Below the pieces are notes generated by a model. It was not told the DNA's origin, did no database searches, and worked only from the letters and a program-made list of their open reading frames with translations. A stretch of 64,000 bases of DNA. It comes from an uncultured Polaribacter sp. GTDB lineage: Bacteria > Bacteroidota > Bacteroidia > Flavobacteriales > Flavobacteriaceae. The position numbers and the translations under genes were made by a program. The number at the start of each line of letters is the position of its first letter. Position 1 is the first letter of the stretch. Below are positions 27,907 through 35,803 of this stretch, one piece after another. The stretch covers positions 124,001-188,000 of the forward strand of contig NZ_CANMUE010000002.1 of assembly GCF_947500975.1 (NCBI RefSeq), read 5' to 3'.

Positions 27907-28485
27907 TTAAACCGTTGCTTTTCTATTAGCTTCAATGATAGAAACATCATAACCAGCAAACTTTCTTAGGTAAGACTGAATTGAAGCTCCATAAGCATCA
28001 GAGAACTTTTGAATTCCATTGCTTCGTAAGAATTTCTTTACATTACCTGCACCACTTAAATGTGCAGCCGCTAAAATTCCTGACTCAGTAATTTTAATTC
28101 CGTTTATAGTTTTACCAACAGACCGATTAATATCTTTTCTTAAAATCCATTTGTTTACTTTACATAAAGCAACAAAAGCTTTTTCTTGTAACTCAGGGTT
28201 TTGAAGAAATTCATTTGTATTGTAAATTTTAAATCTTTTAAGTGTAGATTTTCCAAATTGATATTTACCTAAATACCCTAATGTGTTTATTACACCGTAT
28301 TTGCCTTGAGATTCTTTAAAAGCTACAGCTTCTTTAAAAGCCATAAAGTTATTTGTTAAATATGGAATATTATAATCTACATATTTAGGATAAGTAACCT
28401 TTTTAGTTTCTACCTTTTTATTTGTGAATTCTATTGCATTTGTAAATAGAAAAATAACACTAACTAAAAATAATATCTTTTTAAT
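27907..28485 (-). CDS. Lysozyme-like/lytic transglycosylase-type exported protein, AUU start proposed
   Basis: The conserved part resembles lysozyme-fold cell-wall hydrolases: catalytic-type Glu58 in FKESQGKYGVIN, then LGYLGKYQFG and GILAAAHLSGAGNVKKFL. The first in-frame ATG (28344) would cut off the export signal. The open frame upstream encodes KKILFLVSVIFLFTNA preceded by ATT (28483-28485), and no ATG, GTG or TTG exists between this and the promoter box at 28512-28519. With ATT as start the protein has 192 residues and a clean signal peptide. It probably cleaves or remodels peptidoglycan. Its 3' end abuts the methylase gene. Confidence 0.75.
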   Translation of the reverse strand: MKKILFLVSVIFLFTNAIEFTNKKVETKKVTYPKYVDYNIPYLTNNFMAFKEAVAFKESQGKYGVINTLGYLGKYQFGKSTLKRFKIYNTNEFLQNPELQEKAFVALCKVNKWILRKDINRSVGKTINGIKITESGILAAAHLSGAGNVKKFLRSNGIQKFSDAYGASIQSYLRKFAGYDVSIIEANRKATV

Positions 28486-28511
28486 AACTTGAGCCTTTTT
28501 GTTAAGCGGTG

Positions 28512-28519
28512 CAAATTTA
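28512..28519 (-). promoter_or_regulatory. Promoter -7 box (TAAATTTG) of the lysozyme-like gene
   Basis: Minus-strand TAAATTTG fits TAnnTTTG. The transcript would begin near 28505, about 20 bases before the proposed AUU codon at 28485. This limits how far upstream the start codon can be. A -33 TTG at standard spacing is not clear. Confidence 0.5.
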
Positions 28520-28553
28520 TAACATTATTTAAATATACTGATAATCAAATAAT

Positions 28554-28609
28554 TAATTTCGTCGAAATTATAAATAGTGTAGTAAAAAAGTGCTTTTACC
28601 TAGGTAAAA
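28554..28609. promoter_or_regulatory. Two palindromes between mltG and the lysozyme-like gene
   Basis: TAATTTCG-T-CGAAATTA at 28554-28570 is a perfect 8-base inverted repeat around one T. TTTTACCTAGGTAAAA at 28594-28609 is a perfect 16-base palindrome with no loop. Neither has a T-run suited to a terminator, so they look more like protein-binding sites for the downstream promoter. No regulator can be named. Confidence 0.4.
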
Positions 28610-28676
28610 AGGTAATTTATTTGTTTTATTTTTGAAGTTTTCAATAAAAATGATTTTTTATTGTGAATTTAATTTT

Positions 28677-29741
28677 TTATCTATTTACACCTTGACTGTT
28701 TATCCACCTATGATATTTTGCTGCATTATTATTGTGTTGAGCAAGTGTTTTAGCAAACGAATGATACCCAATTTTATCAACATTAGCACACATATACATG
28801 TAGTTATGTTTTTGTGAATTTAATACACCATCAATACTAGAAATATCTGGCATTGCAATTAAGGTAGGAGGTAATCCTTTATTTTTGTAAGTATTATAAG
28901 GAGAATTTAAAGCTAAATCAGCAGTTAAAACTCTTTTAACAACATAATCTTGCCCTTTTATTTCTTTAACACAATATATAATTGTTGGATCAGCTTGTAA
29001 AGGCCACCCTTTTTTTAGGCGATTTAAATACAAACCAGCAACAATAGGTCTTTCTTCTTTTTTTGCAGTTTCTTTTTGTACGATTGAAGCTAAAGTAATT
29101 ACCTCACTCTTTGTCATATTTAAAGCTTTAGCTTTTTTAATTCTTGAAGAATTCCAAAAACGATTATATTCTAATAATAATTTATTTCTAAATTTATCGG
29201 CAGAGGTAGTCCAGTAAAATTCATAACTATTAGGGATACAAATTTGTAATACTGATTTTTTTGTGAGTTTATTTTTTGATAGAAACTCTTTATTTGTAAA
29301 AGAATTTATAATAGAAACAGAATCTATTTCTAATTGTTCAGCAATTCTACCAGCAAATTTTTCTAATGTATCTTGATTATTAAAGGAGATTTTTAATGGT
29401 GTTTGATTTCCACTCCTTAGCATGTTTACTAATTCATTATTAGACATACCTTTTTTTAAAAAATATCTTCCGCTTTTTGGTTTTGTAAAATTTTTCTTTG
29501 AAGCAATTAGCAAAAATGCATTTGCATGCTCTGAAAAAGGAGCTAATTTATTTTTTATATCAGTTAAAGTATCAGAAGAATTTACAAAAATAACACTGTC
29601 TTTAGTAATTGTTTTTCCAAATATTTTTTGGTAATAATTATTTGCTATTACTCCACTAACAATAATAATTATTGCAATAATACTGTATATAAGCTTTTTT
29701 CTCAATGTGTTCAATTTTTTTAGAATAGCAAAATTACTCAT
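28677..29741 (-). CDS. mltG: Endolytic transglycosylase MltG
   Basis: MltG cuts nascent glycan strands at the inner membrane and ends their elongation. The 354-residue protein has one N-terminal membrane helix (about 16-34) and a YceG domain with catalytic Glu224 in ASIVQKETAKKEERP, followed by GLYLNRLKKGWPLQADPTIIY. Its start overlaps the GNAT gene by 8 bases, so the two are coupled. Confidence 0.95.
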   Translation of the reverse strand: MSNFAILKKLNTLRKKLIYSIIAIIIIVSGVIANNYYQKIFGKTITKDSVIFVNSSDTLTDIKNKLAPFSEHANAFLLIASKKNFTKPKSGRYFLKKGMSNNELVNMLRSGNQTPLKISFNNQDTLEKFAGRIAEQLEIDSVSIINSFTNKEFLSKNKLTKKSVLQICIPNSYEFYWTTSADKFRNKLLLEYNRFWNSSRIKKAKALNMTKSEVITLASIVQKETAKKEERPIVAGLYLNRLKKGWPLQADPTIIYCVKEIKGQDYVVKRVLTADLALNSPYNTYKNKGLPPTLIAMPDISSIDGVLNSQKHNYMYMCANVDKIGYHSFAKTLAQHNNNAAKYHRWINSQGVNR

Positions 29742-30255
29742 TTATCAATTGAAATAAAATTTCATGTTTAAATTTTCCTTCAGATAAAATCCAATCTTTT
29801 TTAATTCCAACTTTTTTAAACTGTTGTTTTTCAAATAAAGAAATGCTTTTAGAATTATCTGAAGTAATATTTGCATATAATTGATGCAATTGTAAATGAG
29901 AAAAAGAATATGAAATTAAAAGAGATAGAGCTTCTGTTGCAAAACCTTTTTGCTGAAAATCTGGCTGAATTAAAATGCCAATACCTGCTCTTTTATGTTG
30001 CGGATTAAAATCAAACAAATCAATCATACCAATTTGTTTTTTTGTTGATGCATCTTCAATTAGTAAACGCAGTTGTTTAGCCTCAAAAATATCTAAATGT
30101 GCGTTTTCAATATATTGTTTTAAAATATATTTAGAAAACGGAGCTTGAGTGTGACTTACTTCCCAAAAAGATTCATTGTTTTCTATATTGAATAAAAACT
30201 CTAAATCTTCAGGTTCTAGAGCTCTTAAATTTATTTTATTATTAGATAGTATCAT
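29734..30255 (-). CDS. GNAT family N-acetyltransferase, RimJ/RimL type
   Basis: A 173-residue acetyltransferase of the RimJ-like branch: NLRALEPEDLEFLF near the N-terminus, AGIGILIQPDFQQKGFATEAL as the acetyl-CoA binding core, and NSKSISLFEKQQFKKVG near the C-terminus. The acceptor may be a protein N-terminus or a small molecule; it cannot be told. It overlaps mltG by 8 bases and lies 62 bases from the AroE-like gene on the same strand. Confidence 0.9.
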   Translation of the reverse strand: MILSNNKINLRALEPEDLEFLFNIENNESFWEVSHTQAPFSKYILKQYIENAHLDIFEAKQLRLLIEDASTKKQIGMIDLFDFNPQHKRAGIGILIQPDFQQKGFATEALSLLISYSFSHLQLHQLYANITSDNSKSISLFEKQQFKKVGIKKDWILSEGKFKHEILFQLINE

Positions 30256-30317
30256 CTTTAAAATTTTAAATATTAAAGTGTAATTTAGAGAAGATCCGCT
30301 AAGATTGTTGAATCTAA

Positions 30318-31109
30318 TTATTCTTCGTCCATAAATTCATTTATTAACTTTATCTGTCCTTCTAGCATTGCTATTCCTTTATGAATTTTACAACCTTTTT
30401 CAATCGCTTGTTTTAAAGTACAGGTGATTTCTGGGCTTATTATTATTTCTGCAACAATAGTTTTAGGTTTAAGGTTTGAGAGTGATAATATAGGTTTATC
30501 ATTTTCTTTCATTCCAATAGGGGTAGCGTTAATTAGAATATCGGTATCCTCAGAAATTTGCTCATCGTAAACTATTTCTAAATTCGGATAGTGCGCTTTT
30601 AAGTTTTGAATTAAGTTATAAGCTTTAGTTTTTGACCTATTATAAATTGTCAACTTTCTTATTCCATTAGCGCAAAGTGAATATGCAATTCCTGATGCAG
30701 CTCCACCTGCGCCCAGTAAAAATATATTTTTTGATTTAACTGAAAGGGTATGATTTTTTAAACCTTCTACAAATCCATTTCCGTCTAATACTGTTCCTTT
30801 TATAAGTCCTTTAGATGTCCTTTTTATAACATTACAAGCTCCAACTTTTTTAACTTCGTCCGAAACTTCATCAAGATATTTAACTATTCCTGTCTTATGG
30901 GGCATTGTAATAACTGCACCTTTAAAGTTTTGAATATTTTTTAGTCCTTCAATTGTTGATTTCAAGGAAAGTTTATTAACGTGAAGTGGTATTAGAATTT
31001 TATTCTCATTTTTTTTATTGAAAATAGTATTCATTAATGCTGGTGTTGCGACTTGTTGAATCGGGTCTCCTATTATTCCATAAATTATAGTTTTTCCGTT
31101 AATTTCCAT
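30318..31109 (-). CDS. Shikimate dehydrogenase family protein, atypical substrate site
   Basis: A 263-residue protein of the AroE/YdiB fold. The N-terminal substrate domain has the catalytic Lys72 in VITMPHK and Asn93 in GACNVI. The NADP-binding domain begins FLLGAGGAASGIAYSL (130-145). Two substrate motifs differ from AroE: the SxS of PISHSxSP is replaced by PIQQVATP (16-23), and NTDGxG by VLDGNG (107-112). The protein therefore may act on another compound, as in AroE-like paralogs of other bacteria. A true aroE probably lies elsewhere. Confidence 0.8.
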   Translation of the reverse strand: MEINGKTIIYGIIGDPIQQVATPALMNTIFNKKNENKILIPLHVNKLSLKSTIEGLKNIQNFKGAVITMPHKTGIVKYLDEVSDEVKKVGACNVIKRTSKGLIKGTVLDGNGFVEGLKNHTLSVKSKNIFLLGAGGAASGIAYSLCANGIRKLTIYNRSKTKAYNLIQNLKAHYPNLEIVYDEQISEDTDILINATPIGMKENDKPILSLSNLKPKTIVAEIIISPEITCTLKQAIEKGCKIHKGIAMLEGQIKLINEFMDEE

Positions 31110-31120
31110 TAGGCTGCTTT

Positions 31121-31160
31121 AATTGCACACAACGTTAATGCGAATATGCAACGTTTAAAT
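31121..31160. repeat. Short AACGTT-containing motif upstream of the AroE-like gene
   Basis: ACAACGTTAATG (31129-31140) recurs exactly at 49686-49697. Here it is followed by a second CAACGTT (31148-31154), giving a small direct/inverted repeat. Function unknown; possibly the remains of a recombination site. Confidence 0.35.
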
Positions 31161-31218
31161 GTTTTATATTGGTAATTAGCGAAGTTATAAGAAAACAAGT
31201 TTAGATACAAACTTAATT

Positions 31219-31989
31219 TTAAACAGTAATGCTTCCTGTAAAAACAAACTGTGCAGGCCCTTTTAAAAATACATTTTTATAAGTGCCGTTTTCTTCAATA
31301 AATGAAACTTCTAAAAGGCCACCTTCAACAGGTAAAGATACTAGGTTACTTTTTGTTTTATTGGTTTTATGCATTGCAATAGCTACAGCTGTAACACCAG
31401 TTCCACAAGCTAAAGTTTCGTCTTCTACACCTTTTTCATAGGTTCTAACTCTAAAAGTAGCATCATCTATTTGCTGAACAAAATTTACATTGCTTCCTGG
31501 GTTTTCGTATGAATATCTAATTTTTTTCCCTTTTTCATAAATAGGAAAATCAGTTAACTCATTCACCATTTCTACATGATGTTGCGTTCCTGTATACATA
31601 AAAACGGAGTTTTTATTTACTTTTATGTCATCAACATCAATCATTTGTAGAGAAATAATACCATCATTAATTTCAGCAAAATGTTCTCCGTCAATGGCTA
31701 AAAATGTAGTTTTATTTTTAATAATATTTAAAAACTTTGCAAAAGCAACTGCGCATCTTGCACCGTTTCCACAAAAAGTCTGACTCCCATCCGCATTAAA
31801 ATAAATCATTTTAAAATCGAAGTCATTATCATTTTCTATCAAAATAATTCCATCAGCACCAATACCAAAATGTCTGTCACAAATTTGTGAAATTTTGTCA
31901 GTATTTTTTTTTGGAAAGATTTTTGTTCGATTATCAATCATAACAAAATCATTTCCTGTTCCTTGATATTTATAAAATGTCAAATTCAT
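31219..31989 (-). CDS. dapF: Diaminopimelate epimerase
   Basis: DapF converts LL- to meso-diaminopimelate for lysine and peptidoglycan. The two catalytic cysteines are Cys73 in TFCGNGARC and Cys195 in LACGTGVTAVA. The N-terminal FYKYQGTGNDFVMID is typical. The 256-residue length is normal. On the minus strand a TATCTTTG box (31994-32001) lies only 4 bases before the ATG, implying a very short leader or leaderless mRNA. It is separated from the AroE-like gene by about 110 bases. Confidence 0.96.
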   Translation of the reverse strand: MNLTFYKYQGTGNDFVMIDNRTKIFPKKNTDKISQICDRHFGIGADGIILIENDNDFDFKMIYFNADGSQTFCGNGARCAVAFAKFLNIIKNKTTFLAIDGEHFAEINDGIISLQMIDVDDIKVNKNSVFMYTGTQHHVEMVNELTDFPIYEKGKKIRYSYENPGSNVNFVQQIDDATFRVRTYEKGVEDETLACGTGVTAVAIAMHKTNKTKSNLVSLPVEGGLLEVSFIEENGTYKNVFLKGPAQFVFTGSITV

Positions 31990-31993
31990 AGAG

Positions 31994-32001
31994 CAAAGAT
32001 A
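31994..32001 (-). promoter_or_regulatory. Candidate dapF -7 box (TATCTTTG)
   Basis: TATCTTTG on the minus strand fits TAnnTTTG directly before the dapF ATG. No TTG at 19-20 base spacing is seen, so support is moderate. Confidence 0.4.
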
Positions 32002-32090
32002 ATGATTTCAAGTTCAAAAAAAGTCTGTTAATACAAGGTTAAAATGCGTTAAAAGCAAGTTAAACAGATTTTTTGTAAATGTTAAAATTA

Positions 32091-32098
32091 TATATTTG
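32091..32098 (+). promoter_or_regulatory. Candidate -7 box (TATATTTG) for the HtrA-like protease
   Basis: TATATTTG fits TAnnTTTG 21 bases before the ATG at 32120. The nearest upstream TTTG (32072-32075) gives a 15-base spacer, shorter than at pyrG and rpmH. Confidence 0.45.
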
Positions 32099-32119
32099 AG
32101 TTATTAAAAATTTAGAATT

Positions 32120-33502
32120 ATGAAGAAATTTTTTGGTTTATTAGGAATGTCCATTTTAGGAGGAGTTTTAACTTTAGTAGGTTATAAAACTTTTTTTAAC
32201 GATACAGTTGTAATAGAAAGAGAAATGCCATCAAAAATGCAAACTGTACAAACAAGTTATAATCCAGCAATTAACACTATTGCTGATGATGTAGCTTCTA
32301 CAGATTTTACTTTGGCTGCTGAGAGATCTTTAAACTCAGTTGTGCACGTTAAAAACACAGCAATAAGAACACAATCTAATCCTCTAGATATCTTTTTTGG
32401 AAATAGAAATGGAACGAGAAAGTTTGAGCAAGTTGGTACAGGAAGTGGTGTAATTATTTCATCTGATGGATATATTGTAACCAATAATCATGTAATTGAT
32501 TCAGCTAATGAAATTGAAATTACATTAAATAATAAGAAAAAATACAAAGCAGAATTAATAGGGACAGATAAAAGTAATGACATTGCTTTGTTAAAAATTG
32601 ATGCAGATATTGATTTACCTTACGTTCCGTTTGCAGATTCTAACAATGTTAAAGTTGGGGAATGGGTGTTGGCAGTTGGTAATCCTTACAATTTAACATC
32701 TACTGTAACCGCCGGAATTGTAAGTGCAAAAGGAAGAGATTTAGAAGGAAACGGAAATATAGAGTCTTTTATTCAAACAGATGCTGCTGTAAATCCAGGT
32801 AATAGTGGAGGAGCCTTGGTTAATATACGTGGAGAATTAGTAGGAATTAATACAGCAATTTCATCTAAAACAGGTTCTTTTGTGGGGTATTCATTTGCAG
32901 TACCATCAAATATTGCTAAAAAAGTTGTGGATGATTTATTAGAATTTGGAGCTGTGCAAGAGGCTTTAATCGGTTTTTTTCCTTTTGAAGATAAAGAAGG
33001 TAATATTGAAGGTGTAAAAATTGCAAGAATAGATGAAGAAAGTTTGGCTTTAAAATCTGGTTTAAAAGAAGGTGATATTATTACTAAAATTAATAATGTT
33101 AAAATTACAAAGTTTTCTGAGCTAAAAGGACAATTAACTACAAAAAGACCTGGTGATTTTGTTGATGTTACCATAAAAAGAAGCGGTGAATTATTAAACA
33201 AAAAAGTTAAATTGAGTAAAAGAGAAAAATTGATTGTTGCAAAATCTTTTGGATGGCAATTAAAAGACTTATCTGAAAAGGATAAGAAAAAAAGTAAAGT
33301 TAAAAAAGGTGTAAAGATTGTTAGAACTGCAGATGAAAGAAACGATTTAACAGGTTATATAATTACAAAAATTAACGATAAAGAAGTAAATAATGCAGAA
33401 GAAGCTGCTAAATTAATAGACCAGTTATCTTCATCTAGATATGCAAATAACCTAATTGAATTGGTTAATTTAAAAGGAGAGAAAGAAAAGTTTCGTTTTT
33501 AA
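32120..33502 (+). CDS. degP: HtrA/Deg family serine protease with two PDZ domains
   Basis: A 460-residue envelope quality-control protease. An N-terminal membrane/signal segment (about 4-22) is followed by a trypsin-like domain with His124 (TNNHVID), Asp154 (SNDIALLKI) and Ser229 (NPGNSGGAL). The first PDZ covers about 275-370 (ALKSGLKEGDIITKINN). The second is shorter (about 385-460). It degrades or refolds damaged periplasmic proteins. It is a single gene with its own promoter and terminator. Confidence 0.95.
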   Translation: MKKFFGLLGMSILGGVLTLVGYKTFFNDTVVIEREMPSKMQTVQTSYNPAINTIADDVASTDFTLAAERSLNSVVHVKNTAIRTQSNPLDIFFGNRNGTRKFEQVGTGSGVIISSDGYIVTNNHVIDSANEIEITLNNKKKYKAELIGTDKSNDIALLKIDADIDLPYVPFADSNNVKVGEWVLAVGNPYNLTSTVTAGIVSAKGRDLEGNGNIESFIQTDAAVNPGNSGGALVNIRGELVGINTAISSKTGSFVGYSFAVPSNIAKKVVDDLLEFGAVQEALIGFFPFEDKEGNIEGVKIARIDEESLALKSGLKEGDIITKINNVKITKFSELKGQLTTKRPGDFVDVTIKRSGELLNKKVKLSKREKLIVAKSFGWQLKDLSEKDKKKSKVKKGVKIVRTADERNDLTGYIITKINDKEVNNAEEAAKLIDQLSSSRYANNLIELVNLKGEKEKFRF

Positions 33503-33522
33503 TTATTTTAATTAAATTGGTT

Positions 33523-33553
33523 AAAAATCCTGATAATTTATCAGGATTTTTTT
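33523..33553 (+). terminator. Terminator after the HtrA-like gene
   Basis: An 11-pair stem AAAAATCCTGA/TCAGGATTTTT with a 7-base loop and a following T run, 21 bases after the stop codon. Confidence 0.9.
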
Positions 33554-33567
33554 ATGTTTAAAATTTT

Positions 33568-33585
33568 TACGAAATCGATTTCGTA
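33568..33585. promoter_or_regulatory. 18-base palindromic operator before gap
   Basis: TACGAAATCGATTTCGTA is a perfect palindrome centred on CG, the usual shape of LacI-family sites. It covers the position where the -33 element of the gap promoter should be, so a bound protein would block RNA polymerase. A 14-of-18 match lies at icd (57266-57283). Confidence 0.65.
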
Positions 33586-33601
33586 TTTTAAAAAAAAGAA
33601 A

Positions 33602-33609
33602 TACTTTTG
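33602..33609 (+). promoter_or_regulatory. gap promoter -7 box (TACTTTTG)
   Basis: TACTTTTG fits TAnnTTTG. TTTC at 33579-33582, 19 bases upstream, is the best -33 candidate and lies inside the palindrome. The leader would be about 23 bases. Confidence 0.65.
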
Positions 33610-33638
33610 CCGAAAATTAATTTAGATACATCTTAATT

Positions 33639-35081
33639 ATGTCAGTAAATATAAATTACGAAAAAGAAGTTGCTTTACAAGCAAAAAATAGAAGAGCTAC
33701 AGTTGAATTTATTAATATCGTAAACGATTTATGGTATGATAAATCAATTGAATTAGTTTTATTTAGAAATCCTTTAGTAGATAAAAGAGCAAGTGAAGTT
33801 TTAAATTTAATTGATTATGCTAAAGAGTTTGTAAACAAGCCTATTACTATTCAAGATGCGTTAAGTATAGCAAAAGCAATACAGCAAATAGAATTACCTT
33901 CATCAAAATTAGACATAGGTAAATTAGCTTATGAGAGTTATTTAAATCCAAAATCTAATGAAGATAAAGTAGCATTTGTACAAAAGAAACTTAAAGGTGC
34001 AACAGCATCAACAAATATAGAACCTAAAGATGTTGTTTTATATGGCTTTGGTAGAATTGGGCGTTTGTTGGCAAGAGAATTAATGTCTAAAATGGGCAAA
34101 GGTTCTCAATTACGATTAAGAGCAATTGTTACTCGTGGAGAAATTACACAATCTGTTTTAGAAAAAAGAGCTTCTTTGTTAAGTATAGATTCTGTTCATG
34201 GAGATTTTTTAGGAACAGTACAAACTGATATAGAAAACAAAGCATTAATTATAAACGGTACAACAGTTTATATAATTTCGGCAAATAAGCCAGAAGATAT
34301 AGATTATACAAAATACGGAATTAATGAGGCGTTAATTATTGATAATACAGGTGCTTTTAGAGATGATGTTGCTTTAAAAAGGCATTTAGTTGCCAAAGGA
34401 GCAAGTAAAGTTTTATTAACAGCACCAGGAAAAGGGATCCCCAATATTGTTCATGGGGTAAATCATAAATTATACAATCCAGATTCTGAAAGTATTTTTT
34501 CAGCAGCATCATGTACTACCAATGCAATTACACCAGTTTTAAAAGTTTTGGAAGATAATTTTGGTATAAAAAAAGGACATTTAGAAACTATACATGCCTA
34601 TACAAATGACCAAAATTTGGTAGACAATATGCATGGTAAATATAGAAGAGGTAGAGCAGCGGGTTTAAATATGGTAATTACAGAAACGGGTGCAGGAGCT
34701 GCAGTTTCAAAAGCCATTCCAGTTTTGGCAGGTAAATTAACATCCAATGCAATTAGAGTTCCAGTACCTAATGGATCTTTAGCAATTTTAAGCTTACAAT
34801 TAAGAACAATAGTTTCTAAAGACATTATTAATTCTACATTAAAAAAATATGCTTTAGAAGGTGATTTGGTAGAACAAATTAAATATTCCATTGATAATGA
34901 GTTAGTTTCATCAGATATTATAGGTACTACAGCACCTTCAATTTTTGACAGTAAAGCAACCATTGCAGATGGAGAAACTATTGTTATATACATTTGGTAT
35001 GATAACGAATATGGGTATTCTCATCAAGTAATGCGTTTAGCAAAACACATTGCCAAAGTTAGAAGATTTACATATTATTAA
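33639..35081 (+). CDS. gap: Glyceraldehyde-3-phosphate dehydrogenase, long form with N-terminal extension
   Basis: GAPDH interconverts glyceraldehyde 3-phosphate and 1,3-bisphosphoglycerate with NAD(P). The NAD-binding motif GFGRIGR is at 136-142, the catalytic Cys292 in SCTTN and His319 in TIHAYTND. The 480-residue protein is about 140 residues longer than classical GAPDH; the extra N-terminal part (1-130) is helical and resembles no enzyme domain I know. Long forms of this kind occur in Bacteroidota. Its promoter carries a palindromic operator, suggesting carbon-source control. Confidence 0.94.
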   Translation: MSVNINYEKEVALQAKNRRATVEFINIVNDLWYDKSIELVLFRNPLVDKRASEVLNLIDYAKEFVNKPITIQDALSIAKAIQQIELPSSKLDIGKLAYESYLNPKSNEDKVAFVQKKLKGATASTNIEPKDVVLYGFGRIGRLLARELMSKMGKGSQLRLRAIVTRGEITQSVLEKRASLLSIDSVHGDFLGTVQTDIENKALIINGTTVYIISANKPEDIDYTKYGINEALIIDNTGAFRDDVALKRHLVAKGASKVLLTAPGKGIPNIVHGVNHKLYNPDSESIFSAASCTTNAITPVLKVLEDNFGIKKGHLETIHAYTNDQNLVDNMHGKYRRGRAAGLNMVITETGAGAAVSKAIPVLAGKLTSNAIRVPVPNGSLAILSLQLRTIVSKDIINSTLKKYALEGDLVEQIKYSIDNELVSSDIIGTTAPSIFDSKATIADGETIVIYIWYDNEYGYSHQVMRLAKHIAKVRRFTYY

Positions 35082-35130
35082 AATATTCTTAGTGCAAAAT
35101 TCATTCAATAAAAGAGTGAAGATTAAAATT

Positions 35131-35159
35131 CGAAACTTTATTGTTTCGGATTTTTTTTT
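35131..35159 (+). terminator. Terminator after gap
   Basis: Stem CGAAAC/GTTTCG with a six-base loop, followed by a run of nine T within GATTTTTTTTTG. Confidence 0.8.
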
Positions 35160-35163
35160 GCAG

Positions 35164-35316
35164 CAATTTCCTACTTTTCACTATATCTTTTTATAGTTAT
35201 TAATATTCAGTTTTTTTGTTAGCCATCTAAATTTCTTACTTATTTTATATAATTATTGCTTAGAAACTATAAAAAGGATGCCGTTTCAATCAGGGCTAAG
35301 CTTATTTACTAAGTTT
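35164..35316 (+). repeat. Dispersed flavobacterial structured repeat, copy 2
   Basis: It shares ATTTCCTnCTTTTCACTA (35166-35183) and TTCAATCAGGGCTAAGC (35285-35301) with copy 1 near 9.8 kb. CTTTTTATAGTT (35187-35198) is a perfect inverted repeat of AACTATAAAAAG (35265-35276), so the element can fold into a long-armed hairpin. It occupies most of the 356-base gap after gap. Confidence 0.7.
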
Positions 35317-35383
35317 TGTACTATTAGATAATTAACTCAATATCAATTATTTATTTCAAATAAGTTCCGTGGATTTATTTTCC

Positions 35384-35414
35384 TTGGTAAATAAATGTTA
35401 TTTCACTAAATTTG
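35384..35414 (+). promoter_or_regulatory. Promoter of the DoxX-OsmC operon (TTG-N20-TAAATTTG)
   Basis: TTG at 35384-35386, a 20-base spacer and TAAATTTG at 35407-35414 form a Bacteroidota promoter. The leader before ATG 35438 would be about 18 bases. Confidence 0.65.
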
Positions 35415-35437
35415 TTAAATACTAAAAAATATTAAAA

Positions 35438-35803
35438 ATGAAAATAACAAAAATTATTTACTATATTTCTACAGTTTTATTAACATTATTAATGCTTTTT
35501 TCAGCAGGAATGTATTTTTTTAATCACGCTGAAGTAGCGTTAATGTTTACCAATTTTGGTTATCCAACTTATATTATTTATCCATATGCAATTGTAAAGT
35601 TATTAGGTATAACCGTTTTGTGGCTTTTTAGTAATAAAGTAATTAAAGAGTGGGCTTATGCAGGTTTTTTCTTTGCTTTTATTTTAGCATTTTTTGCACA
35701 TATAATGATCAATGATGGAGAACAAGCAGGTGCTATTTTGGCTTTGATTCTTTTAATAATTTCTTACTTTTCACAAAAGAAAATGTTAAATGGCAAAAAC
35801 TAA
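35438..35803 (+). CDS. DoxX-like small membrane protein
   Basis: A 121-residue protein with four membrane helices (about 8-28, 45-64, 72-92, 97-113), resembling the DoxX_2 group. DoxX-type proteins are tied to redox stress but their activity is not settled. The gene heads a forward operon and overlaps the OsmC gene by 14 bases, indicating coupled translation. Confidence 0.8.
   Translation: MKITKIIYYISTVLLTLLMLFSAGMYFFNHAEVALMFTNFGYPTYIIYPYAIVKLLGITVLWLFSNKVIKEWAYAGFFFAFILAFFAHIMINDGEQAGAILALILLIISYFSQKKMLNGKN

Noticed and set aside
31121..31160. Integron attC site
   Set aside because: The AACGTT motif is suggestive, but no full attC fold, integrase or cassette array is visible.
32773..33201. 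Minus-strand frame of 142 codons inside the HtrA-like gene
   Set aside because: It is the mirror of conserved protease and PDZ coding sequence with no recognisable protein content.
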